Source: Corbicula japonica
Taxonomy: Eukaryota; Mollusca; Bivalvia; Venerida; Cyrenidae
NCBI GenBank assembly: GCA_038501625.1
Contig: JAZAYU010000008.1
Span: 12,860,620 to 12,924,619, forward strand
Direction of reading: 5' to 3'
DNA length: 64,000 bases
A program made the position numbers and the translations under genes. The notes below the pieces were generated by a model. The model worked only from the letters and a program-made list of their open reading frames with translations. It made no database searches and was not told the DNA's origin. Position 1 is the stretch's first letter. Each line of letters begins with the position of its first letter. Of this stretch, positions 12,032 through 23,120 are shown one piece after another.

Positions 12032-12274
12032 GCACTTCACAAGACGCCGACCACGTTTTTGTCATGCGACGACTGTTAGAAATGCCGCTCCAATCAAAAG
12101 ACGCCGTATTTTACTTCCAAATTGATTTTGCTGTCAATCAACAAAAGGTGTGGCTAAAGGTACAGCAACCTGAAGGAGTGATTTACCATGAACAACGTTC
12201 TGTCAATTATACTTTCACGCGCTACCTACTTCTCAACGAAAATATCAGTCGCCGCGAATCGTGTTTGATGATTT
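12032..12274 (+). other. Uncharacterised open segment, possible exon or element fragment
   Basis: An acceptor-like TTGCATTGCAG ends at 12031 and the frame then stays open to the stop at 12276. GC content is visibly higher here than in the flanks. The translated segment (for example DFAVNQQKVWLKVQQPEGV) resembles no family I know. The opposite strand is also open over 11675-12040, with a Cys-containing stretch. This could be a host exon, a transposon relic or chance. Confidence 0.25.
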
Positions 12275-12276
12275 AG

Positions 12277-13433
12277 GTTGCAAGCCAAAATCTAACCGAA
12301 TCGAAATTTGTAGTAACAATTAAAATATTCTTTTTTGTTTAAATAGATCAAATTTTAAAAACCAGTACCTATGTTGGGCGTTTAAATATTTATTAACAAT
12401 TTACGGCACCAGTACAAATTACATGTAGTGTAATTATAAATAAAATGCGAATTTAACATCGCGGTACAATGACATTTCCTTTTCTACACTACCCCTATGT
12501 TCTAACATAATTGTTTAAAATGCATGTAGCTTTCCTATGCCAAGAACACTTTATAAAAGAAGTATGTTTGTATTAATTATTCATTGTCTGTTAAATGTTG
12601 AAATATATATTAATTATAACTTTCTAAAGAATTTATGTGTTTATTTTAGAAATCTGCAACATGCAACAAATGCTTTAATATTGCTATGTCCTGAAAGGTT
12701 AACATCTTTGTTGTAACTTCTTAAATTTAGGTTTTGATCGAAAAATCAGTGAATCATAGTGAAATTATGTCTGGTAGATTTTAAAAGAAAATTGTAAAAG
12801 TTGGAAGCGGTTTTATTTGTTAAATGCTAATACTTAACTGGAAAATACTCATATAAGATTTGGTACTTCTATTTATAAACACGTTATAGGCATCTCTGGG
12901 TAATAATTGTCCATCCCTTGTTGCTGATCTGTTTTGAAATGAATTTTTATGTTAACTATTTCAACTTTGATATTACAAAATACCATCGTACTATGTTTTT
13001 CTTGGTGCAATATTCATTCCAGCGTAGAAACCGGTCAAACATTGTGGCATTGTCAATCCAGACTTGTAAACTTCGAAGCGGACATGTAGTTTGCCGATTG
13101 CATTCAACTGCGCTATGTCGTCGGATAGGTGTTTAATAATAAGTTACTTATCAAATCTAGCACAATACTATAAAACACCTATTTATCATTTCAACTTTCT
13201 ATTTTAATAAGCATTATCGGCTTTACAATAATGCCGTTTATAGAAGGAATAAATTAATTCGGCTGCTTTAACAAAGGGGCGAAAATCGAGAGGAATTGTA
13301 TAGTAATATATTTGGAGTTATTCTTTAATGACGTATGCATTGTGACGTCAGTAGCACATGCTAGCTTGGAATCAAAACGGCAGCCAAATAGTGTCTAAAA
13401 GAAATCCAGTTTCATCAGCAATATTTCTCAAGA
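12277..13433. other. AT-rich DNA, nothing recognised
   Basis: No feature that I can support. 13320-13430 becomes GC-richer as it approaches the recombinase element. Confidence 0.4.
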
Positions 13434-14028
13434 ATGAGAGGTAAAGGGGCACGAAAACGGAAGAACAATGACAGTATAGCAGTTCTTGTTGAGAGAAAAC
13501 GTCGGTCGGCAGCAAAATCTAACGATTCACGGGTGGGCCAGCAACCTTCCACCACGGCACCAGTGCTGATCTTAGAAGCGTTGGAATCTCCACGCCTTCT
13601 GAGACCTGCTTGCCACTTGTACAATGTACCGGACAAGAGATTCAAGCCCCGAAGCCGAGTTTCCCTTGGGTGCACGCACTACCTACAGAACAGCAAATAG
13701 TGAGGCAACCCACGCCGAGCTTTGGGTCCGTCGCGCAGCCATTACAGTGGACCGTGCCAGGGCCACAGCTGGTTCTTCTAACAGCACATCTAAGTACAGT
13801 CGCCCAGCCAGCGGTGTCTCATGCAAGTGTTGGTTCTCCCTTGCAGACAGCTGCTACCCCCAGTTACATGACGCCCCAAGGAGTACCCGTAGGTCTATCA
13901 GGTGAGAATGATCCTTTATTATTAATAAATTCTTCAGAAATTGACATATTTGCTTCAGATCAAATTAAGGAAAAGATATGGAATGGCAAATACATAGATC
14001 TGTTTGAAATCAAACATTCAAAATGACA
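13434..14028 (+). pseudogene. N-terminal part of a tyrosine-recombinase transposon protein, frameshifted
   Basis: It starts at 13434 with a basic, nuclear-signal-like stretch (MRGKGARKRK, then ERKRRSAAKS) and a Gln/Pro/Thr-rich linker. The reading shifts to another frame near 13680 and shifts again near 14010. The second frame carries IKEKIWNGKYIDLFEIK, a motif I know from the N-terminal half of animal DIRS/Crypton-type recombinase proteins (pattern KEKIWxGEFIDL). The order and spacing to the next block fit one original ORF broken by at least two indels. This is a relic, unless introns hide the breaks. Confidence 0.6.
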
Positions 14029-14810
14029 CAGAAAATCATCATTTGCAACTGACGTTTACCAACGATCAGTTGATGTTGAAACCACAGTCAAAAGTCAGAA
14101 AAATTGAAAATGTTGATACTTGGACCGATGCTTTTATAAATTATGCATTGATTTACATACAAAAGCATCAGACTAGAGCTTCTGAGATTTTGAAGTACAT
14201 GGCCATTGTTAGAGGGGCGGCACAATTGAATCCCTTTGCAAGTTGTTATCAGTATGACATCCAATTCCGTCTGCGCATGGCTAATGACCCTTTAAGGTCA
14301 TGGTCGAATATTGATGGCCATTTGTGGATTACATGCAGTCTGTTCGGTACAGCTAGTGTACCTATGATGTCCAAATCGAAATTTGAAGGTCCATGCTATG
14401 ACTTTAACTATAAGGGCGGTTGTTTTAAACCCTTCTGTAAATACGCACATTCATGCATAATTTGCAGAGTTACAGTTTCATTAATATTTACACAGTCGTC
14501 AGATAGCACCGTATGTCCGATACTACTTGTAAAAATGTATATACAGGTACGTCCTAACATTGATGGTCCGTTGTTTTGTCATTTTAGCGGTGAGCCGTTA
14601 ACAAAATACCAGTTTAGAACAATTCTAATGAAATGGCTTACTTTTTCTGGAATAAGAGCTAACATTAAAAGCTATTCCTTTAGAATAGGTGCAACAACAT
14701 TAGCAAGTATGCTTAACATCCCCGATGAGGATATAAAACTAATGGGCCGGTGGTCAAGTAAAGGAAATACCCACAGGCGATATATTCGCTTCGATAAAAT
14801 AATCCCATGA
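14004..14810 (+). pseudogene. Tyrosine recombinase of a DIRS/Crypton-like element, internally deleted
   Basis: Open for 268 codons. It contains, in order, the W-x-x-AF motif region (VDTWTDAFINYALIYI), a CCCH-like zinc motif (CYDFNYKGGCFKPFCKYAHSC, residues about 131-151) and then abruptly the C-terminal catalytic half of a phage-integrase-fold recombinase: GPLFCHFSGEPLTKYQF, the (H/S)xxR box SYSFRIGATT, the GRWSS box, and the catalytic-tyrosine region RRYIRFD. In related proteins a core-binding domain of about 150-200 residues and the first catalytic Arg lie between the zinc motif and GPLF. Here they are missing although the frame is kept, so the protein should not be catalytically competent. 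No reverse transcriptase or RNase H is seen nearby. Confidence 0.75.
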
Positions 14811-14852
14811 TTGTATTGTTTTGAACGTTTCGATATATATATATATTTACAG

Positions 14853-15238
14853 AACAAATTGTCTTGATTCTGGGTTCATCAATAATTAAACGGGCGGAGG
14901 CTTATGTTAAAGGACGACCAATGGGAGAGCACCTTGGCCTGTCAGGTTGTAAGGTCATCTGGGCCGGTTTTCCCGGCTTGCGATGCAGCCAGGTACTGCA
15001 CATCGCCAATTCCCTACGTCAATGTACGCCAACCACAAACTACCTGATTCTCCATTTTGGTGGAAACGATTTGGAAAGCGTGAATTGTGGGCTTCTTCGT
15101 ATGAACATGAAGGAAATAATGCTTTGCTTGATGCAACTTTTCCCATACACATGCTTGGTTTTCTCTTGCATACTTTCAAGGTTGAATTGGCGGTATTCAA
15201 ATAACGACAAAACAATTGAAAATCCAGAGTCCGTGTAA
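14853..15238 (+). pseudogene. SGNH/GDSL-hydrolase-like exon of the same element
   Basis: It follows an acceptor-like TATATATTTACAG (AG at 14851-14852), 40 bp after the recombinase stop. The frame reads LILGSSIIKRAEAY (block I, catalytic Ser in GSS), later HFGGNDLESV (block III, GGND) in the expected order, and then runs into a stop at 15238. SGNH hydrolase ORFs accompany some tyrosine-recombinase retroelements of animals (Ngaro/DIRS group), which supports a link with the upstream ORF. The C-terminal block with the catalytic Asp/His is not recognisable, so the copy is probably truncated. Confidence 0.65.
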
Positions 15239-15714
15239 ATAGGGCAATGATTCGTTACGTTATAGAGCTTGGGCATAACACCCGGATTTCAATGATAAAT
15301 TGCATGGTCTTTTTTTTGCCATATTTTGTTAAGCATTCAATCTGCTATTGAAGCATTTAATACAAGTTCGATTCCTGTGTACCCGACCGTATAAATTGTT
15401 TACTGGGCCTGGCAGTATTGAAACCTTGTTAACAGTTGTGCATTCGAACCTGTTTTAAAATTTACGTCAAAAATTTGTATTGTTGGCGTGAGCGCATTTG
15501 GCGCTCATTTGGCAGAAAATCTTTGACAATCCATGAAAATATTAAATTCATATTTGAACAAGTGATGATCATTACAAACAATTTGTTTTAATTGTCTATA
15601 CACTTATTACCTTATATACTGTTTGAATTCACCAACAGATATAAGTTGAATTCTTTGTCGTTTGTACAAATTGGTACTTACGGCCTTGGACTTGTTGATT
15701 ACAAGTCATTATAT

Positions 15715-16078
15715 TAATTGATTTGATTGATTTATTGACATTGAATTGATACTTGCTTGATTGATAATTGGTTTGATTGGCATTTGAGTGAACATTGATT
15801 TAATTGACAGTTGAATGAACATTGATTTAATTGACATTTGACTGAACATTGATTTAATTGACATTTGAGTGAACATTGATTTAATTGAAATTTTTAGTGA
15901 ACATTGATGTAATTGACATTTGAGTGAACATTGATTGGATTGATATTTGATAGATAGTTGATTTAGTTGATTATTGATTAATTGAGTATTGATTGGATTG
16001 GAATTATTGATTGATTATTGATTGGATTGAAATTTGAATGATAATTGATTGAATTATCAATATTGAACATTGATAGTT
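15715..16078. repeat. Minisatellite of about 28-bp period (TTGATTTAATTGACATTTGA)
   Basis: Tandem units of the form GAACATTGATTTAATTGACA + TTTGAGT are clearest at 15790-15950, and decay on both sides into shorter TTGATTGGATTGA units. Confidence 0.9.
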
Positions 16079-16930
16079 GTCGACTGCCAGGCCAATGATG
16101 CCAAATAATAAACAGTTCTAAAATTAATTGTGTTTTTAAAATTATTTCCGATATTATATATCGCACGCTACCATTTAAACTCCACATCTAAGCAATGGTG
16201 ATAACATACCCATGGCTATGATTTGTATGAGTGGGAAACATTCCATTTTATCGTACCTCAAGCTTCTAAGTTTACTACTTTTATCTTAAATGGCTGCGTT
16301 CTTATTTTTTTTATCTTGACTGGGCACTTGCTCTGATGCAAAGGGAAAAATCCAAGTTAATCGAAATGCATGCCAACATCAAGGAATATTTTCAAATGAA
16401 TGGTAGGATGTCAAAAGTTTAATAAACAGACAGCTAATTGTGATGCAATTCTTAATTACTCATTTTAATTACTCAAATATACTGTTATACATACTATATA
16501 TGTTCATAAAGCAAAAATTGAATGTAAAATTCCTTAAATGTTTTTGGCTAGGTCAACTTAGACCACTTATACGAAATATGTTATATGTCGAGATTGACTC
16601 AAACGGAAATTCTTATATTTCTAATACATTAATAACTTCAGGTATTTGCAGCTGCTCATTAATTTGGAATGTGACAAAGCCATTACTGCACTTGATTTAA
16701 ATGAGAACCGAACAAAGCTAAAAAAAGCCACGAATAATCGACAGGCATGAAACAAAACATTGATGGAAAGCACGGAACTGGCAATATAAATATAGTTCGG
16801 CATCTTGGAAGAAAAATCGGGTTGTTTTTTAAACGCGCTTGGATATAGTTGTGTGCAACAAATAATTATTTATTACAAACTTTACATGTACATACTGAGC
16901 ACACGATCCAATATATAACTAAAAATGGAG
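16079..16930. other. AT-rich DNA, nothing recognised
   Basis: No exon or known repeat that I can support. Confidence 0.4.
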
Positions 16931-16934
16931 GACA

Positions 16935-18690
16935 TTCTCCAGTCCCTAGCAGCTGAACCAAACTGACAAATTACTGGCACGTTAAATAATAATCCCTGTT
17001 TTACGACTAACAAGAAACAGACAAAATAAAATGGTTGCATATACTCTTCTATCTATGTCAGTAATATACTTTTAAACAGCATGACAACAATATCACAACC
17101 TTTGTTTTTGAATAATCTTAAACGTGATGAAAATGAGTTGCAATAATAATTAGGTGCATATGCATCTCGATGGGATAGTAAAGTGTGTGTGACTTTAATA
17201 TACATGATTTAGAGGTATAATGAAAATTAGTTAAATATACAGAGCAATTATTTTCGATCTCTGGTCAATCAAATATAGCCTATTAAACTCCATCTCAATA
17301 CAGGAAACACTTCAAAAAAGCAAGAAAAATTTATTGATGTAATTATTGCAGTCATTGTGTTTGTGCCGTGTGGCGGTCGTAAAAAGTCTTCCCGTACATT
17401 CAATCAGTGCTTTTATCAATTATAAAGCTCTTTGGTCTTTGAGCGAAGCACCTATATTTGCGTAATTAATGAGTTGCGCCCAGCGCGGGGCTAGGCGATA
17501 TAAACAGTTATATGCACTTCCATTACTGCTGATGAACAAGCTCAATCAAACCTTACCTAAATTTTTTCCTATTTGTCGTGTTTGGTGGCGTTGAATGTTC
17601 TTTTTTTTCATCCATTTAATTATCATAGTAGCGTTGATTTTGTCGTGTAATGGCCGTAAAATGTCTCCCCGTACATTTAATCTGTGTTGTTATCAATAAT
17701 TAAGCCATTTGAAAGCCTTTGACGGCGGTGCTTATATATGTGTCAAAATTGAGTTGCGCTCAATCCGGGGCTATTCGGCGTATACAGCAATATGCACTTC
17801 CATTACTGTGTAATGATATTGCCTCTAGCTGGGAGCGAACCCGCTCTGTAAGTCCCTAGCAGCTGAACCAAACAGGGACATTGACCTGTAAAGTCAATGT
17901 CAGAGTACCCATCGTTTTTGCTTGATAATGCCGTTAGCTTTTTATGTTTAATAATGAAGTGTGCTTTTGCACCCAACATTGTCGGTAAATTGATAGGTTC
18001 GAGATTATTCACCGAACCAAACTGTACTTGTTTGTTTCAATGACAACGTGAGGTTGGTGTTTAATTCCCAGAGGCATTTTTGTGTGCTTTTGATGGCAAA
18101 ATTGTCGGTTAATTGATAGGTTCGTGATAATTCACCAAAGCGAATCGTACTTGTTTGTTATTAAACAAAGTTTGTTATGTAAAGTAGCAATGGCTCTACC
18201 TCGTTCTGTGGATTCAGAAACGAAAAGACTGGAAGACGAGGGTTTATATAGACAAAGTCACGTGTGACGAAACAGTGGTCATTTCAGCTGGTTGAAGCGT
18301 TTAATCTTTCATCGATTAAACTTACTATTGTACTTGTTTGTTTCAATGAGAACTTGATGTTGGTGTACCGTAGAACCTGGTTTAAATTCCCAGCGGCAAA
18401 GTGTCATGCAGCTGACCGATTCATGGCGGTTACCTCTGAGTGTATGTTTCACGTTTTCAATAGTCTTATCCTTGCAATGTCATGAAAATTTAATATAATT
18501 GAAGGTTAAATTCTAGTGGATTATAAGGCAATGGCAATTAATAACTCATAATAAAATATATTTGCCTCGAAATTGAGGAACAAGAGGAAATAGTAGAATT
18601 GATAATAAAATGAGAATATCTGTTATTTACAGAAATCCTAATACTGGGAAATTTCTACATCTGATTAATTCTAAGCGATCGTCGAATTTG
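16935..18690. repeat. Cluster of related dispersed-repeat fragments
   Basis: Recurring blocks are GTCCCTAGCAGCTGAACCAA (16941, 17851), GTGGCGGTCGTAAAA-like plus CCCGTACATTYAATC (17370, 17650), GAGTTGCGCYCARYSCGGGGCTA (17472, 17752), TATGCACTTCCATTACTG (17511, 17790) and a B-box-like GGGTTCGCTCCCAGC on the minus strand at 17822-17840. 18025-18130 and 18290-18440 also contain pieces related to family A (TAGAACCTGGTTTAAA). I read it as fragments of one tRNA-headed SINE family, duplicated and nested. No exon was found. Confidence 0.6.
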
Positions 18691-18695
18691 TCCTG

Positions 18696-18890
18696 TTTCG
18701 AATGATAGTGCCTCTAGCTGGGAGCGAATCCGCACCGTCACGGCGACAGCGCCTAGCCCAGCTATTCCTGCGACGCAACCGATTGAGCTTACCGGGACAA
18801 CCCCAAAAAAAGGTTGATCGGATAGCCCTGATATACGTAACAATCACTGCATGACATCGGTGACGGGTTAATTTACTGATAACAGTACTG
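18696..18890 (-). mobile_element. tRNA-derived SINE unit (family E), copy 2
   Basis: Minus strand: the ATCAGGGCTATCCGATC block, an A box (AAGCTCAATCGG), then a degenerate B box GGATTCGCTCCCAGC with a one-base change from the next copy. Confidence 0.8.
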
Positions 18891-19050
18891 ACTTTATGTA
18901 CGGGGAGACTTTTTACGGCCGCCACACTGCACAAATAGCGCTACTGTGAATTTCAAATGATAGTGCCTTTAGCTGGGAGCGAACCCGCACCGTCACGGCG
19001 ACAGCGCCTAGCCCTGCAATTCCTGCGACGCAACCGATTGAGCTATCTAG
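18891..19050 (-). mobile_element. tRNA-derived SINE unit (family E), copy 3
   Basis: Minus strand: A box TAGCTCAATCGG, B box GGGTTCGCTCCCAGC, then a body with GTGGCGGCCGTAAAAAGTCT. It sits directly 5' of copy 2 in the same orientation, forming a dimer. The internal Pol III promoter looks intact. Confidence 0.8.
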
Positions 19051-19329
19051 AGACATAAAAGGACACATTGAAAATACGGAACTGGAACCATAAATATTTT
19101 CAAACTCTTCGATAGATCAGCGCATACCTGATATAGTTTTGTACAGTACACAAATGCTGTGTTAAAGTGCAAACTGTTCAAATATATGTCGGGAAAAGGG
19201 GCCAGATGTGTATTGTAAAATTAATAATGAAAACAATACAACATCAAGTCTCTAGCAACTGGTCAATTTAGATTTAACTAAGGTACTATTGACAGATTAT
19301 ACACAAGTTTTTGTTTGGGATGGATCAAA

Positions 19330-19500
19330 ATTGTTCCGTTAATTGGTGTAAATATTAAGTTGGGCTCAACCTGGGGCTATGCGTTCCGATTACAGCCCAT
19401 GAACCGGCTCAATCAAACGGAGCCTGCAATATTACCACATTTGTCGTGTTCGATGGCTTTATAAGTTTCCTTTTCATCTATTTCAAAACCAGGTTTCATG
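19330..19500 (+). repeat. Dispersed repeat fragment of the 17-kb type
   Basis: GGGCTCAACCTGGGGCTAT, then CCATGAACCGGCTCAATCAA and TTTGTCGTGTTCGATGG. The same blocks occur in reverse at 19880-20040 and 51211-51350. Confidence 0.6.
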
Positions 19501-19590
19501 ATAATTAGGTGAAATTGAACATGACTGGTTAAATGCGTTTTTTTTTTCGATTGTGTAAATAAACAGATTTCTTTATATTACATTCTAACT

Positions 19591-19690
19591 TTTTGGTCAG
19601 TAATTTGTAGTTTTCGGGTCTGTTTTTGGTCGGTAATTTGTAGTTTTCGGGTCTGTTTTTGGTCAGTAATTTGTAGTTTTCAGGTCTGTT
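19591..19690. repeat. 35-bp tandem repeat, about 3 units
   Basis: Unit TTTTTGGTCAGTAATTTGTA + GTTTTCGGGTCTG, repeated with single-base changes. Confidence 0.92.
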
Positions 19691-20043
19691 GCTTGTGTTA
19701 TTTCTTAATCACTCATCTTAAGTTATCTAATTGTTATCGTAAGTACATGACAAACATTAATAACAACCAAAATGAATGTTTTTGATGGCAATGTCCTTAT
19801 ACGTATACCACAAATTCTAAATATGATATGTGTCAAGTCTGACTCAAAGGGAAATTGTAAGATTGCTAATACAATAAGAATTTCATGGTTTACACACTCA
19901 ACAAAATAAATTTAAATCGATGGCAAAAGAACTTTTAAAGCCACTGAACACGACAAAAATGAAAATATTACAGGCAAGGTTTGGTTGACCTTATTCATGG
20001 GCAGTAATGGAAATGCATATTACTGCCAACACCGCTCACCCAG

Positions 20044-20064
20044 CCCCCCCCCCCCCCCCCCCCC
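20044..20064. repeat. Poly-C tract, 21 C
   Basis: Homopolymer inside a reversed copy of the 17-kb-type repeat. Its length is a likely sequencing or assembly uncertainty. Confidence 0.9.
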
Positions 20065-20094
20065 GGGTTGAGCGCAGCTCGATACTTACAACAA

Positions 20095-21046
20095 TTTTTT
20101 TCGGCGTTAGCTGTCTAAGCTCGCTTTTGACCTAGTTTTTCGACCAATGAAATGTTGTAAATAATACTCGTATTCTCTTATTATGCAGAGGGAAAATGAA
20201 ATAAACTATTTCGATTGGTAGCTATTTACACCAGAGAGGCATCTAGCAGGGTGGAGAGGTATCTAGTGGGATTTTTATTATTATGCAGAGGAAAAATCAA
20301 ATAAATTAATTCGATTGGTTGTTAGTGGGTGTTGTATTGGAGGAAAAACATATTTACGATTTAAGTAACCAGTTAAGTCAATATTGATGGCCTAAATACA
20401 ATATTATATGGAATATTCTTGGGTGTCAGGTAAACACTTGCATACAATACACAGTGTAAAACGAAAGAGAAGTGTAGATATTCCTAGTTCTTACTGGTTC
20501 CTTTCTAGTTCCTTTGATACTGATTGTTAATTTCAAGTACGAAATACAAGTTTATTGTAGTGTAGTGGCTAACACTCTCGCCTCTCAAGCGGAGGCCCCG
20601 GTTTCAATACTCAGGATGGACCCCTTTTTAAAGTTAATATATGTAAAAGTTGGTAGATTTCGCTCTTGTAACAGGCTGTAATTATTTATATTTATTAAAT
20701 TTCAAGGACATTTATTCATCTTGAATTCTCACTCTACACGAGGTATTTTATTGAAACTGAATATTTTGCTTCTTTAATCGACTTGTTATCACTATATGAA
20801 ATTGTTGCTTCAACATTTTTTTTGAAAGACACTTTCAATAAATTTATGAGTTGTCATGATTCGGTCGCTTAATCTCTAAGTCATACTAAGAAGGCAGGGA
20901 GGGTTCTTCGACAGCTATAACAAATAAAATAAAATAACTAAACTGTGTCTGCTTTGCCTCTCTGTATTTCTTTCTTTCTTATATACATGTATATATAAAT
21001 CTTTTCCATCAACGCCGTTTATCTTTTTTAAAGATATTTCTTGTTC
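20095..21046 (+). mobile_element. ~950-bp element F with an internal tRNA-Glu-like segment, copy 1
   Basis: Reverse-complement match to 62760-63738 over its whole length with scattered indels. Near its middle (20558-20620) lies GTGTAGTGGCTAACACTCTC + GCCTCTCAAGC, a tRNA-Glu-like unit with anticodon-loop CTCTCAA (anticodon CTC) and a decayed B box GGTTTCAATAC. Left-end landmark CGGCGTTAGCTGTCTAAGCT, right-end landmark AAAGATATTTCTTGTT. Twin TTATTATGCAGAGG blocks near the left end are 100 bp apart. There is no ORF, so it is presumably non-autonomous. Confidence 0.85.
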
Positions 21047-21310
21047 CAATTCATACGATGGAAAGGGTCAACTGTAAAATATGTTTGTTGAATACAGTTA
21101 AATTTTCCAGTTATGATTTAAATAAAACGAATTCTTTGGACATAATTATAGTCTTTTATCTATGACCGAGTAAAGTATTTCTAACTTAATTTTGTGGAGT
21201 GTACAAAAAAGATGGCAAAGGGAGGATACTAATATTGATAAATTCTAAAGGATAGCAGAACTGGTTAGGTGCCTTGTTTTGAATATGCAAAAAAAATGAA
21301 ATGCTGGTTA

Positions 21311-21976
21311 TACACGGGGGGGAATCGCGCACAACCGTTACCGCTGGTGAAGCGAGAAAATTGTTCTGCAAGCATCCGGTGACGGTACTGCAGATGTTTA
21401 TTTTGACCCGGAAAGGTAGGTGGTCAGCTTTGACTCGTTTTTATAAAAATATTAAGCAATTCTTTGAAAAACGGGGAACGTGATTCGATGCGTGTTGGAT
21501 TGATCTGCACGCTTGTATAATATGAGACCAAAATACGCAAACATGGTTGAGTTATGACGATCATTCCGCCTCTGAAATGAGCAAAATTTAATGTGAGGTG
21601 AAGCTTTTTTTCGATTATTGAGCAATATTTAGTTGTATTCTCGTCCTGTATCACTGCAAGAACAAAGAATTTGTTCCGTTTTGTATTCCCTGTGACTGGT
21701 TTAAATTTGAATGCTTTTTTAAGGAAAATACTGGCCAAAATTTAACGGTAGCGGTTGCGCTAATGATGTGACGGTTGTGCATAGCTGATTGACTGGGATC
21801 ACACGTATAATGCACTTTTACCGGTTCGTTCACAGCATTATTTTTGATACAAAATCGCAAAGATCGGCAAATGAGAAAGTTAAAAAAGGATGCCGAATGA
21901 ATAGATAATATAGACTTGTTAATAATACTGACTTGTTTACTTACCTTTTACATAATGTGAGCAGTATATTGATATA
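21311..21976 (+). repeat. Left arm of a large inverted repeat (~660 bp)
   Basis: Near-identical (a few per cent differences and small indels) to the reverse complement of 23121-23778. The outer boundary is TACACGGGGGGG, the inner boundary ACATAATGTGAGCAGTAT. A sequence that reads as a splice donor on the minus strand (AAAAGGTAAGTAAAC) lies near the inner end. Confidence 0.9.
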
Positions 21977-22032
21977 CTTTGTTTTTCCATGGTGACTCAA
22001 CAATTTTCACAAACGGTTCGTCTATTTCATTT

Positions 22033-22277
22033 TTAATTTACAGTATGCTTGAAAAGAAATTTGTTTTGTTTTTTTGAAACTTTGGACTGACTTTTAAATT
22101 TACGACTATAACAATTAGAAAACGAAATATTAGCTTTGAAAGGGCTTAAATACTTTGCTTTCTTTGGAAATGGTGAGGCTCCAGGTGTTCTAATGCTTAT
22201 ATTTCTTTTTCTTCGATAAGAACCGCGCTTGCACAGTGACAGGTGCAACCCCTTCATGTTTTTGAACAGCATGTCTG
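22033..22277 (-). other. Basic open frame in the spacer of the inverted repeat, exon-like
   Basis: On the minus strand, GCTTTTTTGCAG is an acceptor-like junction followed by an open frame with ATG at 22272 and a stop at 22033 (79 codons). The product is very basic (CKRGSYRRKRN, FPKKAKYLSPFK) with no recognised domain. It could be the last exon of a transposon protein or of a captured host gene, or it could be chance. Confidence 0.3.
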
Positions 22278-22394
22278 CAAAAAAGCAAAATATATTTAAT
22301 ATAATGGATGGTGAACTAATTGGTGGATAGTTGACAACCGATCATCGTGCTTATAAGACTAAATTTAGGGGAAAATGGAAACAAATAAGTGATG

Positions 22395-22740
22395 GTTTAA
22401 GTGTGTAGATATCATCTTTCTTGGTTACCTGTTGAGAAAAGGGTTCATCATTTAATGTTATGTCATGTTTTTAAGGTTAGGAACAATTTGGCTCCTAGTT
22501 ACATGGATGAATTTTTTGTATCTCAAGACTCTGTCCATAGCTACAATACCAGGTTCAGCAATAAAGGTGGATATGGTCTCCCTAAGGTAAAAGGCTCCGG
22601 CTCAAAATCATTTTGTTTTTAGCGTCCAAACTTTGGAACAGTTTACTCTCATTTTAACAACAATAAAGCATCTTAACAATTTTAAAGTCTCCATTAAAGA
22701 TTTCTTAATGAAAAACTTAAAATAATTTTTTTAACTTTTT
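22395..22740 (+). pseudogene. LINE ORF2 C-terminal fragment
   Basis: The frame at 22401-22622 reads WLPVEKRVHHLMLCHVFKV, NNLAPSYM and HSYNTRF, which is the conserved C-terminal tail of CR1/L2/Rex-like non-LTR retrotransposon proteins (LPVxxR...LAPxYL...HxYNTR). After an in-frame stop the tail continues as KLWNSL-like and as a Lys-rich end in other frames. It is a short, decayed 3' fragment inside the inverted-repeat spacer. Confidence 0.75.
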
Positions 22741-23120
22741 AGCACGGATATTCATGATCTTATTTTTTGTTTTACTTACTTATTTCGGCGTAGGTGAATT
22801 CTGCTATGACAGAAAGTTTTTAAATTTACAAAGTAGATTAATTTTTTCCTTTATATTGTATACCATACCCACTGTGATAGTTTGATAATAACAAAGTGAT
22901 ACTTATTTATTATTATTTTGCTTTTTACTAGTTTGACTCTCTGGGTCATGCAACCAATACAAAGGACCGCCATAGCATTCGCCCACCTGCGTCGATGTTT
23001 AGTTAATTTATGGTGTATTTTATATGTCATATACATATTGAATGTAAATAACAAAGACATGTTTTAGAAAAAAAAGCATACACTTAAACACAATGTGTGC
23101 ACATGTCGGGTTGTGTTTCT

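Noticed and set aside
11675..12040. 121-codon minus-strand frame with several Cys
   Set aside because: No domain, no splice context, and a low-complexity hydrophobic middle; not strong enough to call a gene.
20558..20620. Functional tRNA-Glu gene
   Set aside because: B box decayed, no acceptor stem, and it is embedded in a repeat that is also present at 63.2 kb.
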